Shown piece after piece: positions 1 through 12,144 of a DNA stretch of 64,000 bases. The translations under genes and the position numbers were made by a program. Position 1 is the stretch's first letter; every line of letters begins with the position of its first letter. The notes below the pieces were generated by a model that did no database searches, was not told where the DNA came from, and saw only the letters and a program-made list of their open reading frames with translations. The stretch lies in contig SIJG01000051.1 of NCBI GenBank assembly GCA_023374025.1, positions 520,146-584,145 on the forward strand, written 5' to 3'. Origin of the DNA: Heterodera schachtii. Taxonomy: Eukaryota; Nematoda; Chromadorea; Rhabditida; Heteroderidae.

Positions 1-1126
1 TGTGGCTCAAGATGCAAGACAAAAATTGAATTGAGATATTTTTGTCAATATATTTTTATTGGTGGCGCTGATTTCATCTATTAATATAAATATATTAATA
101 GTTTTAAAATTCAAAAACGATAAAATAAGACAAAACAATTGCTCTTTTATCTGAAATCAAAAATAAAATGAAAATAAGGAAACTACAGCATTTACTCTAA
201 TATTTACTTTTCGCTTATGATGACAAACTTAAATAATAATTTAATTAGTTAAAATCAATTAATAAAAAAAATCATTTTAAAAATAAGAATCAAATAATGA
301 TTTAATTAATATTAACAAAAAAAGGAAATGCAGAACAAAATAGGAAATTTGCGGTGCTTAGCAAGTTATGTTTGTATAATATATATTATATAGAAAAATA
401 AAACCCAAAAACCAATTATTATAAAATTAAAAATAGATCTATAACTACTTATTAATCAAGAAAAAAAAAGATAATCGGCAATTATCTGGAATTGAGCTGT
501 GCACTGCACTCACAATGGTCGAGCTCAATAAACAACTTCCAGTACATAAAATGAAATTTTTGTACTTTATAACCTTAACTATATAATATCCAATATATTC
601 AATAATTAAATAGAAGCAAGGAGGGTAAATTAAAAAAAGTTACCTTTTCATAAATTATTTAATAAAGAAAACATTTTAAAATGAAGCTAAAAATAAGAAA
701 TCATTAAAACTTTATTGCTAATATGGAAAAAGAGCCAATTATTATTGTTCTAATAACAGAAAATAAAATATGCCGTTAAAAATTTATTGTTCCTTTTAAA
801 ATAAATGTATAAAAACACAAAAAAAAAGAAAATTAATTTTAAAATAACGCTTTTATTTAATAACAATAATGAACAAGAATTTAATAGCTCTTTTTTTTTT
901 TTAAATAACAAAATTCAAATTTTTAAGAGAAAATAAACATAAATATCTTTTATTCAGTCTAACAAGCAGCAGTTTAAAACAATTGGTTAAAAGTAAAATA
1001 TTTACGACAAAAAATTAATTAAAAAATATTTAAAAAAAGATCTTTTATATTAAAAACAACAGTTAATTAAATATATTAGCAATTTTTTAAAAGAAAGAGA
1101 GTTTTTGGGAGTCAACGCCGGGAAAT
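1..1126. other. AT-rich intergenic DNA
   Basis: No gene seen. The stretch is strongly A-rich on the plus strand, with homopolymer A and T runs and stops in every frame. No transposon ends or RNA gene were recognised. Confidence 0.6.
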
Positions 1127-1365
1127 TTTGGCTCTATTTGTTAATAAATTCCATAAAATCTTTGCTTTTGGCTCTATTTGTTAATAAATTCCATAAAATC
1201 TTTGCTTTTGGCTCTATTTGTTAATAAATTCCATAAAATCTTTGCTTTTGGCTCTATTTGTTAATAAATTCCATAAAATCTTTGCTTTTGGCTCTATTGT
1301 TAATAAATTCCATAAAATCTTTGCTTTTGGCTCTATTTGTTAATAATCCATAAAATCTTTGCTTT
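1127..1365. repeat. 40-bp tandem repeat, six copies
   Basis: A 40-bp unit starting with TTTTGGCTCTATTTGTTAAT is repeated head to tail. Copies of the GCTCTATTTG word start at 1131, 1171, 1211, 1251, 1291 and about 1330. The first four copies are identical. The fifth lacks one T and the last lacks a few bases, so the array decays at its right edge. No coding function is visible. Confidence 0.9.
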
Positions 1366-4300
1366 ATATTGGCTTTTCAATAATTCATTTAAAGACAAGA
1401 AAGTTGCCAGAAGTGTATTAAACGTAAAACGTACTTCTCTGCATGAGGAATAATCAAAAAATATAATTATTATAATGAAATAAAATAAAATACAATTTAA
1501 AAATTACAAAAGAATAAATTAAAAGTTAAACATTATTAAAATAATCATTAAATAAAAAAATAAAATAAGGTAAAACATCCTTTTTTTAAATAAAATTCAA
1601 ATTTTTAAATATTCTTCTTATAATTATTAAATGATGAATTGAATTAAAAAACAATATTCCCATTAAAATACCAAGAAACAGAATCATCAATTAATTTATG
1701 AAAAATTAAAAAATAAGGCAAAAAAATTTAATTTAGACTTAAAGATAAATTATTTATTCAAAAAAATAATGCGAACTTCTTTAAAGTCAACTGCCATGAG
1801 TAGCTAATAAGTTATAAAACAGATACATCTAACTAGAGCCTTTTGGCAAAATATAAAATCAAATCTATAGAAATTTAGTATATTTTTAATTACTAATAAA
1901 ATAATGTTAAAAGTATAAAAAAAGAAATGAAAGTGTTTTGAGATGGATTGTGTCAACTGAAAACGGCATGATTTAATATTTCAAATAATGTTGAATATAA
2001 AAACATTACATTAAGGCTAATAATCTCACAAAAAATATAAAATCAAAAAATTTAAATTTAAAATTTTAGACTTTATACAAAATGAAAAATTTATATAACT
2101 AACTAAAAAATCATTAAATTTAAATATCAAAGCACTTGAACAAATATAATGACTGACATATTTAAAGTATTATTTGGTATTTTTAAAATTTTAAACAAAA
2201 ATAATAAATAAAATTACAAGAAATGTAATTTTTCACTTCAAGACTTTATTAGTTTAGAAGTATTATTTGTAATTTATAAATGCAAATATATTTTATAACA
2301 AATTACAAAATTAATAAATAAATAAAAGCATGAGGATAACTAAAAATAAGTGTCTTTTAAAATAAAAATAGGTCTTAAAAAATTAACGGTTAAGAAAGAA
2401 CTTGCGCTGACCTGTGGTTTAAGCGCCGCATAACAATTATTAAATTAAAATAAAACTACAAAAAATTAATATATATTTACCAATTAAATAATAAATAATT
2501 TAAATTATCCTTTCGTATTTAAAAAACCTTTGCAAAATTCATAAAAATTCTCAAATTAAATAATTAAAGATTAAAAAAAACAATTTTTTTTTTCAAATAA
2601 ACCTAAATAAAAGTTCTCAAAATTAAATTTTCTGATCAACAATTATTAAAAGACAAAATTTATTGTGATTGAAAATTAATATTAATAAGATTAAAAGGCA
2701 AAATGAATAAATATGCAAAATTTTAACCAAAAAAAATTAATAATGTTCTTAGAAAATAAATGAAATCAAACATTATAAAAAAAAATTGAAGAATTTTTAT
2801 TTAATGTTTAATTAAAAATTTGTCATCGGATTGCAAATAATTAGCTTAACCACAACACAAAATCAAAATTTGAAATGATGAAAAATTATTGTTTTGCTTT
2901 TTAATTTTTTCACTTATCATTTTTTTTTTATTTTAATCTCATGTTGCTTCCATTGTAAATTAGAAGTTGTTGCCGTCGGTTGATCCACATGAATTAAAAA
3001 TGTTAGGTTTTTATTTGTTTTGATTTTATTATGATTATTTTGACCCAATTTTAATTGATTCAAAAATTTTATTTAATATATCTATATAAAAATTAACTTA
3101 TTTCTAATTATTATAATTAAAATTTTTGAAAATTAGTATTTTTTCTTGTTTTATTTTTACATTTCCTTTTTCTTATTTATTTTATTAAGTTTTTCATATT
3201 TTTATTTTCGTGAATGTTATTTTTTTTAAATACATTAAATATTCATATTTTAATATTTATTTAAATTATCTTCTCAATTTAATTACTTAAATTACATAAT
3301 AACTTATTTTCTAGAAAATAAATAAATTTAGTATTGTATTCATTTAATTCATAAATATGCATTTAATAAAATGATCTTTGTAAATGTAAAGTATGTGCTC
3401 ATTTATATAATAATTTTTAATTTCAGCACCTATTTGCATTGTCGCTCCAATAAAGTTCCCTTGGGCTCAAATTTATGTTTAACTATTATTATCTTTACTT
3501 TTTCCCAGTTTTTTTTTTAATTTAAAACTTGTTTCCTAAATATCATTTTGCGTTATTAATAAATATTTTGAATTTTTTTAATAAAATAATAAATGTTGCT
3601 TATTGCTTTAAAAATGTGGTAATTTATTTTTTGAATTTTTAATTATTTTTCAATTTTATGAGCATATCTTGGTGGCATTTTTACAATTTTAATGCCTAAT
3701 AATAAATGTCCATTTCATCGGCCACAACGCCAGGCGTTTATTTCAACTGTTAAACATTCAGTTATTGATTAAAATTTGATATTTAAACTATTATAGTATT
3801 TATTTATTTAAGCGAATAATTTTAGTATAGTTTCGATAGTTTTTATTTTGAATAAAAATAAAATGTATTTAAAAATATATAATCAAAGAATAAGAAAAAA
3901 AAAGATTTTGGCTAATTATTTGGTAAAACCCTCTGTGATTTATTAAATAGTTATTCTATTTTTTTGAATAAAAATATAAAAATTAAAACAATGGGAATGA
4001 GACCCAAAAAATTCGGGAATCTTAATTCCAATTAACTGATTAAATGTTTTTACCATTATTCTTATACGATTACTATTATTTAATTTATCCTCTTATTTTT
4101 ATTTGAAGGGATAATATTAATTTTTCACTTTCACTAAACTAATTACTTTAAATTTCTTAGAAAGGATATTTTTTATTATTTGTATTACATTAATTAATAG
4201 TATTATATCACAATTCTTTTTCATTAATCATTTTTTCTTTAAAAATATTAATAATTTTTTAACCATTTTGCATAAATCTCATGTTGTTGTACTGGATTTG

Positions 4301-6216
4301 ATCGTGTTTTGTAGGTTGGTGAATGTCCACCTGTATATTTTGCATTATTTACAATATGTGAGATTCTTTGTTTAAAATATTTAAAAGTTTGTATTATTAA
4401 TTAAGTTATTTGTATTTGCTATGCTATCATTAGGTATCGGATTTATATCAATTAAAATTTTTTTTACTTATTTAAATAATTCTAACTATCTTTGCATAAA
4501 TTTTGGACATCTTTTTTCTTTCAATTTTTTTAAAAGATGTAATTATCTTTTTTTAATTATAAAATTCACCACACTGTAATTAATTTACCTGTTAATTGAA
4601 TAGTTAGTACTTAATTAATCCCCAATTAAAATTATGCAGATCAGTGAAGTGAGTTTGCTTTGCAATTTGGAGTCCGTGCCAATAGCTCAACACAATTTAT
4701 GACTGTTTGACTGTGAAAAATGGTGACAAAAAGGTGAAAACCATCAGAAAATCATAGCGGTTCATTTTATGGGTCTTACTAATTGACCACTTAGACTAAC
4801 TCAATAATTATGAAAACTAATCACTTTTTCATGGTCACTCTAAATCACTCGCAATTAGTAAAATATTCACTAAAATCCTTTAGATTTATTGTCCACTTCG
4901 CTTAATCCTTCAATGATCCTCTAAATCACTTAACATAATTTAACTTAAATTTTATCATACTAATTGATCGCTTTAGGTCATTCTGTCAACCCATTGCTTA
5001 TGTCCATTTCGCCAGTAATCCGTCGGATGCTCAGCATGAAAATTTCGTTAACTTTTCTATTCTATATCAATTTTCAGCCTTTTTTCGCGACCATGCTAAA
5101 TTTGAAAATTTACCACTAACTTTTGAAGATAAATCTCGTAGAAAAGACCCAACAAATTATTTTTAGGTTTATTACTTTAATCGTTAGATAAAATAAAATT
5201 AATTAAAATGTATTCTTGGAAATGTTAATCATGATTATTAATTGATACTTTTTTAAGTGCCATTTTTTGAATTTATTCAATTAAAAGTTTTCATAGTCAT
5301 CTTGATTTGTCGTTTTATTTATGTATTCTTAATTAGAAATTATAAAATTTGAAAATATTGCTTTTTAATAAATTTTTAATAAATACTTTTTGTATTATTT
5401 CTTATCTGTTATATATTTATGCTTCTCTTTTTATCTCATGTTTTCATTCTCTGTTCTTCTACACTATGTCTTTTTCTGGTTACATTTAAAATATTTCTTT
5501 TGTAATTAATTTTAAATAAAAATTTAATTTAAATAAAAATTTATTATAAATTACCATTAATTTTTATTCATAATGTTGCTTTGGTTACTTTTGCTTTCAA
5601 ATTAAAAAAAAATTTTTTTTATTACTAACTCTAAAAACGGTTGGTCAATTTTTTTTATTAATTTTTAATGATTTTTCAGAAGTTAGCCTTGATTATTCAA
5701 AGATATAAATTATTTTTTATTTTGATGTATTATGTAACTATTAGTTAATGTCTTTTTTAATCAATTTTCTCCTTAATATAATTTTTAAATAAAATAATAA
5801 ATGTTGCTTATATGTTTTCAAAACAAGGTACTTTTTATAAAATATTATAAAAATTTTCTTTGATTTTTTTTTAATTTTTATTCTATTTTAGAAATAGTAC
5901 ATATCTTGAAGGCTTAAAATTTGAATGACTAATAATAATACATGCCCACTTCGGCCACTTCACCAGCCTTTTTCTTTCCTTCTTCTATTTTTAGCTGCTA
6001 TTTCAATCATTTGTAATTAATCATTTCAGATTTATTTAATTTTTTTCTTTTATTAATTTATTGCTAATGCCTTAGTCTTTTTATAATATTTAACATTTTT
6101 AAAAATGAAGATAAAGAAAAAGTTTAATTTTATTATTGCTTTGATTCTGAATAAATATGATTAAATGATTATATTTTTATAATGTTTCTATAAACATTTG
6201 AATATGAGTAATATAA
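1366..6216. other. AT-rich intergenic DNA with a diverged direct duplication
   Basis: No gene supported. A-rich sequence switches to T-rich near 2.9 kb. About 3570-3745 and 5785-5985 are diverged direct copies of each other. Both run from AATAAAATAATAAATGTTGC through a conserved CATATCTTG to a CCACTTCGGCC/CATTTCATCGGCC block. The stretch 4640-5150 is less AT-rich but shows no ORF or transposon end. Confidence 0.5.
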
Positions 6217-6306
6217 ATGAATGATCCGGAAGGTCCGCCCAGCGAAAAGCACCGCTATTTCGATGCTTGTAACAAAGTGCCAACTGAAGAAAAATGCGAA
6301 AAGTAA
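6217..6306 (+). CDS. possible 29-residue ORF or terminal exon
   Basis: An ATG at 6217 opens a 29-codon frame rich in Pro, Glu and Lys with two Cys, ending at TAA. Base composition is much closer to coding DNA than its surroundings (Pro-Pro-Ser-Glu-Lys and Cys-Asn-Lys stretches). It lies 330 bp upstream of the astacin gene. It could be the last exon of an undetected upstream gene, a small peptide gene, or chance. There is no homology call. Confidence 0.25.
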   Translation: MNDPEGPPSEKHRYFDACNKVPTEEKCEK

Positions 6307-6553
6307 ACGAAAATTAGTGGTATTTTTTGGTAAAACATTCGTCATTAATTAGTGAAACAGTCATTGATTAATGAGCTTGGCACAGATTTATTACGTGCCT
6401 TAAAATTGTGTCGCGTCACTTTGGAGCGGGACATTTTGGCGCTAATAAATTTAAAGTGACATGACCCATGTGATAAATGCGGCACTCTCCCCCCTTGTTC
6501 CTATGTGGCAGTGGAGGATAAAGAGAGTGATTTCGCCCAAAAGATAAGCTAAA

Positions 6554-6613
6554 ATGAGAGTAATGGAGAATACGCCTGCTTTAGTGCTTTTGGCCATATG
6601 GCCCAATAAAGTT
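6554..6613 (+). CDS. possible signal-peptide exon of the astacin gene
   Basis: An ATG at 6554 starts a short frame reading MRVMENTPALVLLAIWP, a basic start followed by a hydrophobic core. This is what a secreted astacin should have and what the next ORF (ATG 6638) lacks. The frame stops shortly after 6613. A splice donor may sit at AAA|GTTTTA near 6610. The link to the downstream exons is inferred from position only. Confidence 0.3.
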
Positions 6614-6637
6614 TTATTTTAATCGACAAATAAAAAA

Positions 6638-9600
6638 ATGGGAGCGTTTGCATCAAAAACGGTGACAAAGTCACTTAACACAAAATCAAAATTAGAACTT
6701 ACTTTAATGATGAATACATTCAGTTCCGAAGAGCTGATCGGGTGCTATAAAAGCTCGAAAAAATGGCCCGGAAACAGTCCAATCGTCGATATATGCCAAA
6801 AACATTTGGAAGGAATTTCGGGTGAAACCGATGCCAATGCCAATGTTGCCGGATTCATTATAAAAATTTGTGCGCACCGTAACGAAAACGATCTCGTCAT
6901 TCAGTCAACCTTCAACATTTCCTTCTCCAATAACGTATAAAATTATTATTTTTTGATATTTACAAACTAATTAATCAATAAAAATATTAGTCGATTCAGT
7001 GCCGAAAACAATTTTGGCAATTTTAACAAAATTATTGAAATCTTAAGGTTTGTAGAGAGAATCATTAGTGAATCGAATGATACTCAGAATATTCAAAATT
7101 ATTTGCTTCTCAACAGATTATGAGCCGTTAAGTTATTGAATCGTCGATACAAAATTCAAATAATTAAAACTAAAATATTTAATATTCAATTGTAATTAAA
7201 AACATTAAGTTGCAAGCTTACGCGAACATTTCCAATTTTGTTGGAGAAAATAACAGACATAACAAATTGGATGCCAACATTCTTAATCGAATTTGGCACC
7301 GACCAGCGGAAAAGCGCAATTCGTGAAAAAAGCGACGATAAAAGCATTTGCGAAGGATTGAAAACGGTAAAAAATTATAAATAATTAAAATTCATTAATT
7401 TTTTACAGAGCGATGGCATTGGCACCGTGCTTAATGACATTGAACCGCAAATGATCGATGGTACTTTGGAAAAAATGATCCATTTTGTGCCACCATCGAA
7501 TGATGACAAAATGCTCCCATTTTTCCAAATTGAAAGGCCCAAATATTCAAAATTCATAACCATTCGTACAAAATTGTTATCCTACAAAGATGATCCGAAC
7601 AAATTCAGTCAGTAAAAAATAATTTAATTTTTAAAAATTAACTTCGGCACTTTTTAAGACAGTCTAGACCCATGTGATGAATACGGCGCAGATTGTCTGC
7701 CTATCAGAAATTTGTTGCTGAAAATTGAGGCATTGGAATACTGTGGAAAGAATGAAAGCGAAAACAATACGGTGAAATAAAAATTAAAATTAAAAAATGT
7801 ATGTAAAAATAATTTAGATTTTCAAAAAGCCAGACTGGGCCCCACTTGCGCCAGAAATGCCATGGAAAAAGCAATCTGAAACATTAATATGCGATGAGGA
7901 TATGGCATGTGACAAACAAACGCTGCAAGAACAGTACAACCGATTGAGAGAGAGTGCGTTTATTTTGGAAATTGAATTAATTAAGTAATTAAATAATTTT
8001 AAAAATTAAAAATCCAAATTAAAATTCAGTTTGTGGGCTTAAGCCCGAAGAAATAGAAAGTCAGCGGAAAAAACGACAATACAACGCACAACAAAAATGG
8101 ACCGAATCCCCTATCAAAATCACATTCGACAAAAGTGCTCGTAATATTTTGCCATTATAGTGTAATTTGACAAATTTTTCTTCAAAATAAATGCTTAAAC
8201 TTTTAAAAAGCATGAAAAATAAAATATTACAAATTATAATTTTTTATTCGTAAATTAAATATTTATAAATTTTTATAAGCTTTATTAATAAAATTATATT
8301 TTTTCTATTCGTAAATGAAATTATACCGAGTCCGGGTCTTGGAAAAACCGGGTATCCGGGTCTGAGACCCGGTCGGGCGCCGGACCCGTGTAACCTTACT
8401 ATGACATAATGTCAATTTCTAAAAATAATAATTATTTGTTTAGTGCCAAAGGACGGGTACCAAAAATGGAAGGATGCGATAGAAATTGGTGCCGCTTTGA
8501 TAATCTAAGAATGATTTTTTATGTTTGGTTGATTTCGGAGCATTTCTCGGGGTTTGAGCCGAGTTTATTATACAAAAAATGGGGGGCGGGTGGAAGCCGT
8601 AAATCCGTAAAAGGAAAGCCGGAGTTATGGGGACGGAAATCTGAAGGCGGTTTAATTAAAAAAGCGACAAAAAGTGCCGTAATAAAGGGGCCAGTAAATG
8701 CGAATTTTTTAAATTTTACATTTTTTCCAAAAAGGTAAAAAATTCATATTTTTAATTCATTTCTCTTTCTGTGACAGGGAGGTTACCTGTGTTCGGTTTG
8801 AATTTGTGAACAATATGGTGGAAGGACAGAATGGCATCATGATTGGAGCTACTTCTGGCGGTAGTTTCACATTCATTTATATTTCTCGTTGAGAATTTCA
8901 TTTTTAAATTTTTGTAGCATGTGGCCGGTCCGCGGTGGGTCGTGTCGGAGGATGGCAATACCTTAGGCTGGGATTGTCTAACCAATTTTGCATCGATGTA
9001 ATTTTTGCATCATTTTTAAAAATAGTATTTGCAGCAATTTTTAGCTTTGGGGAAAATCACAATTACCAACAACAAGCGACAAATTTGGCATTTTGTCCCC
9101 GAATTTGTCATTACGACAAAAAATTAAGTCATTTTTCGTCACTTTGCTTTTGGGTATGAGTTTTTTGAAAAACCGGGATCCGCTCAGAAAAGCCGGGCTT
9201 ATAGGAATTCCTGTTGACTTGGCCAACTCAATTATTTTTGAATTAATTTGGAACTAATTAAGAATTTGAACATGTCCGTCGTTGCTGGCCATGAATTGAT
9301 GCACGCGCTTGGCTTTAGGCATGAGCAAGGCCGAAATGATACCCTAAATAACATCATCTTTCGGAAAAATGAATGGGTAATTAAATAAATATTTTAAATA
9401 AATTTTTAATATGCTCATTATAAAGCAATCGAAAATTCATTCAAACACGCAAAACTTTGGCTTCGCTTACGATTTCGGGTCGGTTATGCATTATCCAGCT
9501 GGGGGCAATCATGAACAGTAAGAAAAATCTCGGAATTTAATGACCTAAAATTGGAATTAAAGGGGCTTATACGACCTGATCACTTTGCCACGGTTTTACC

Positions 9601-10449
9601 AACAAACGATTGGCCAACGCGAACGAATCTCTTTCAAAGACGCGGCCATAATTAGCCGAATTTATTGCGAAGGCAAAAATGGTCGAAAATTTCGGAAAAT
9701 TTTCATTTGTTTAGACTCATGCAAAGGCCATGAGGACAAATGCCAAAACGGGGGCTATTTGAACCCAAATGATTGCACAAAATGCCATTGTCCGGATGGA
9801 TACGGTGGTCAAAACTGTAAAGAAATCGAAGAGAGTGAGAATTAATTAATCCAACAATTAAAACAAATTATAAATTAATAGATTTGAATTGTGAGGATTT
9901 GAGTGGGATTGCAAGAGAATTGGTGGCCAATCAGTCAGCAGTGTTTTTGAAGACGAAGGCTAAATGTGTGGGGAATTGGCCGTGCCGGTGCCATTGGCGA
10001 ATTAAGGCAATAAATAATGTTTTAGAAAATATAAAATTATTTTGAGGCTTATTAATGCAAATTTTAATTGCTTTCAGCCTGAAGCGGGGAAAAAGGCGCG
10101 AATTCAGTTCAAAAGTTTGAACAATTTGTTTGAATGCACATCCAACTGCTCATCGGCGTATGTCGAGGTCAAATATCGAGCCGACGAAAGGGCCCAAGGC
10201 AAAAAAAACAAACAATTAACTAATTAGTTATAATTATTTAATGATTAGCAAAATATCGCTCATTAAGGTGCCAAACTTTGTTGTGCCGCATCACTCACTG
10301 ATCTGAACGCAAATGAATACAAAAATTGGATTGCGGCGGAAAAGCCGGACATGTCCATTGTCATATCCGCGCGCCTTTCACCAAAATGGACCGTACCATC
10401 TACCGTATTCGAGCTGACGTATGAATCAGGCAAGGAAACTTGTAAATAA
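6638..10449 (+). CDS. astacin-family (NAS-type) zinc metalloprotease, multi-exon
   Basis: Secreted zinc endopeptidase of the astacin (M12A) family. Exons that keep frame: 6638-6903 (or ending about 6934), 6991-7047, 7210-7366, 7409-7607, 7659-7771, 7818-7953, 8030-8140, 8778-8860, 8918-8997, 9263-9376, 9426-9517, 9563-9834, 9882-10006, 10078-10198, and 10268 to a TAA at 10449. The long N-terminal region ends in a dibasic RKKR site just before the mature-domain start QQKW. The catalytic exon holds HELMHALGFRHE, the astacin HExxHxxGxxHE signature. SVMHYP is the Met-turn. An EGF-like Cys module (CKGHEDKCQNGGY, then CHCPDGYGGQNC) and CUB-like segments follow. The introns after 10006 and 10198 appear to use GC donors. 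The join 8140/8778 is out of phase and lacks the usual helix before TCVRF, so an exon is missed or lost there. Confidence 0.85.
8321..8393. mobile_element. 73-bp GC-rich foldback element in an astacin intron
   Basis: The ends are imperfect inverted copies: left TTATACCGAGTCCGG, right end on the minus strand TTACACGGGTCCGG. The centre holds a perfect 7-bp stem with a TGA loop (CCGGGTC TGA GACCCGG, 8356-8372). It sits inside the unusually long 8141-8777 intron in AT-rich DNA, consistent with a tiny MITE insertion. No clear target duplication was found. Confidence 0.5.
8409..8738 (+). other. GC-richer intronic block with a 109-codon ORF, function unknown
   Basis: Lies inside the 637-bp interval between the QQKW exon and the TCVRF exon of the astacin gene. 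Its translation is rich in Lys, Gly and Trp and shows no astacin motif. It could be part of an insertion with the foldback element just upstream. It could also hide the missing astacin exon, but no in-phase splice solution was found. Coding status is doubtful. Confidence 0.25.
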
Positions 10450-10615
10450 ATTTTTATATATTTTCAATTTTTCAACAATTAATTTATTTTAAATAGAAAA
10501 TTGACTTTATTTCAATGGCTTTCATAAATCAGAACCATTACACAATTAAAACAGTTCAAAAATGTTAAGGCAACGTCAAACTTATAAATTCGAACAAATG
10601 CGTAAATACCGATAA

Positions 10616-11562
10616 TTTGTTTGCCGAGAAAAGGAACCCCGGCACCGGCGGTTTGAAATGTTATGACGAGATCAAACACCAATCTTATGACTGCTCCTGT
10701 CACGGTGATAAGAAATGCCTCGCTGAAGAAAAATGGGCACACGACGCCTTTCTTTGTCCAATAATAAAGGTAATTAATTATTCATTATTATTAATTAATG
10801 CCAAAAAACACCGCCACAGACGCACACATTTCATATAATATAGGCAATTTAATTTTTAGGTAGAGTGAAGCGGGACCGGGACCTGGTAGCGGACAAATGA
10901 GTACAACTGAGTACCAAGTTTCAGGTTTTGACATGGACCTGGACTAGTCCCGCTTTTCCCAGCCAAAAATTCCCGCTTTTTTAAACGTGAAAAGGTCCCG
11001 GTCCCGGTCTTGCCCAAAATTCCCGGTCCCGCTTCACTCTATTTTTTTGTTTCAAAAAAGCGGAAATAAGAAAAAATAATGACGATAAACTGGAATAAGG
11101 ATAAATATGGCAAATGATAAAAACTCTATTTTATTAATTAATTTGTAAATTCAAGGTCAATTCAATTCAAATCAAAGGAAGCCGACAACGAGTGTTCACT
11201 AACCCAAAAGATTTTCGATACAATTGGACTCGGATTGAGGTTGATTGTTTTGTGAGTTGGGGTCTTCTAATTTCAAAAATTTGTTTAATTGACTAATTTT
11301 ATAGAAAGCCGATGCGGGCACCGTAAGCTTTTGGGGCTACAGTAAGCCGGAGACAAAGGAAATAATTCGGGTGGACAAAGTACTCTGTTTGACTTATGAA
11401 ACTGCTGGAGTGCCAAAACGGTTCAAAAGTTTGCAAGTCGAAGAACAGCCGCCGATGAAAAAACTGAGTCCAAGTCCATTCTTGGCCAATAATGCTTCAG
11501 TCACTTATCCATGTGTTCGTGCCATTTGTTGGCCATCCATGAGAGAAGGGGGAAATCAGTGA
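10616..11562 (+). CDS. Cys-rich 3' segment, probably the C-terminal part of the astacin gene
   Basis: Three exon-like blocks on the same strand follow the CUB-like region: about 10634-10769 (GGLKCYDEIKHQSYDCSC and GDKKCLAEEKW), about 11156-11250 (KGSRQRVFTNPKDFRYNWT) and about 11307-11562, ending at TGA. They share Cys spacing and ordinary codon composition and are separated by short AT-rich introns plus one intron carrying a palindromic MITE. I do not recognise the domain; a second extracellular Cys-rich module is likely. A TAA at 10449 could end the protease earlier, so this may instead be a separate gene. Confidence 0.45.
10861..11041. mobile_element. 181-bp MITE with perfect 21-bp terminal inverted repeats
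   Basis: The first 21 bases (starting TAGAGTGAAGCGGGACC) are exactly complementary to the last 21 (ending GGTCCCGCTTCACTCTA). The interior adds further inverted GGTCCCGGTCCCGG blocks, so the whole unit can fold. Flanks TTTTTAGG and TTTTTTTG are a possible degraded 8-bp duplication; a TA target with a Tc1/mariner-type end is the alternative. It sits in an intron of the gene above. Confidence 0.8.
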
Positions 11563-12144
11563 TCAATGGATCTGTCTGCTGATTGATGGTGATCAGTTGG
11601 CCAAATTCCATCAATAAATTTTTATTTATTTCATTTTCCATGAAGTTTGGTCACAATAAAATTCACTCACTATGTATACTATTTTATGCGTCCTTTTGCC
11701 TAAAATTTTTCATTTTTCGATTTTTTAAATAATTATCGAGTTCTTTTCTTTAAAAATTTTATGTTTAAAAACATGTCATTTTATTCAAAATTGTATTTTT
11801 AAATAAGATCTTTTTATGGAGATATATAATTTATGTATTTATTTCGTTTTTTTATTTTAACTGAAATTAGCCGAAGTATAAAATATATTTAATTTCATTG
11901 AAAGAATTTAAATATTTATTATCATCGAATTTAATTTTACTTGTTAAATATATTTTTAATATTGTTCTATTATTTTATTATAGAAAAAATTTAAAAACAA
12001 AAAATAAAACAAATGTAAAATAATAATTATTATTTTTATCATTAAATAAATCTCTTGTCTAGATTATGATTTTTGTCTCGAGTTGGATATCTTTTTATTA
12101 TAGTAATTTAAAAATTTTTTATAAGAAAATTTTAAGAATTAATT
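11563..12144. other. AT-rich intergenic DNA downstream of the astacin gene
   Basis: Contains the likely 3' untranslated region: AATAAA-type words occur at about 11612 and 11656, shortly after the last stop codon. Otherwise no gene or repeat boundary is seen. Confidence 0.5.

Noticed and set aside
1127..1365. 40-bp tandem array as a CRISPR-like array
   Set aside because: No unique spacers between repeats, and the DNA is eukaryotic.
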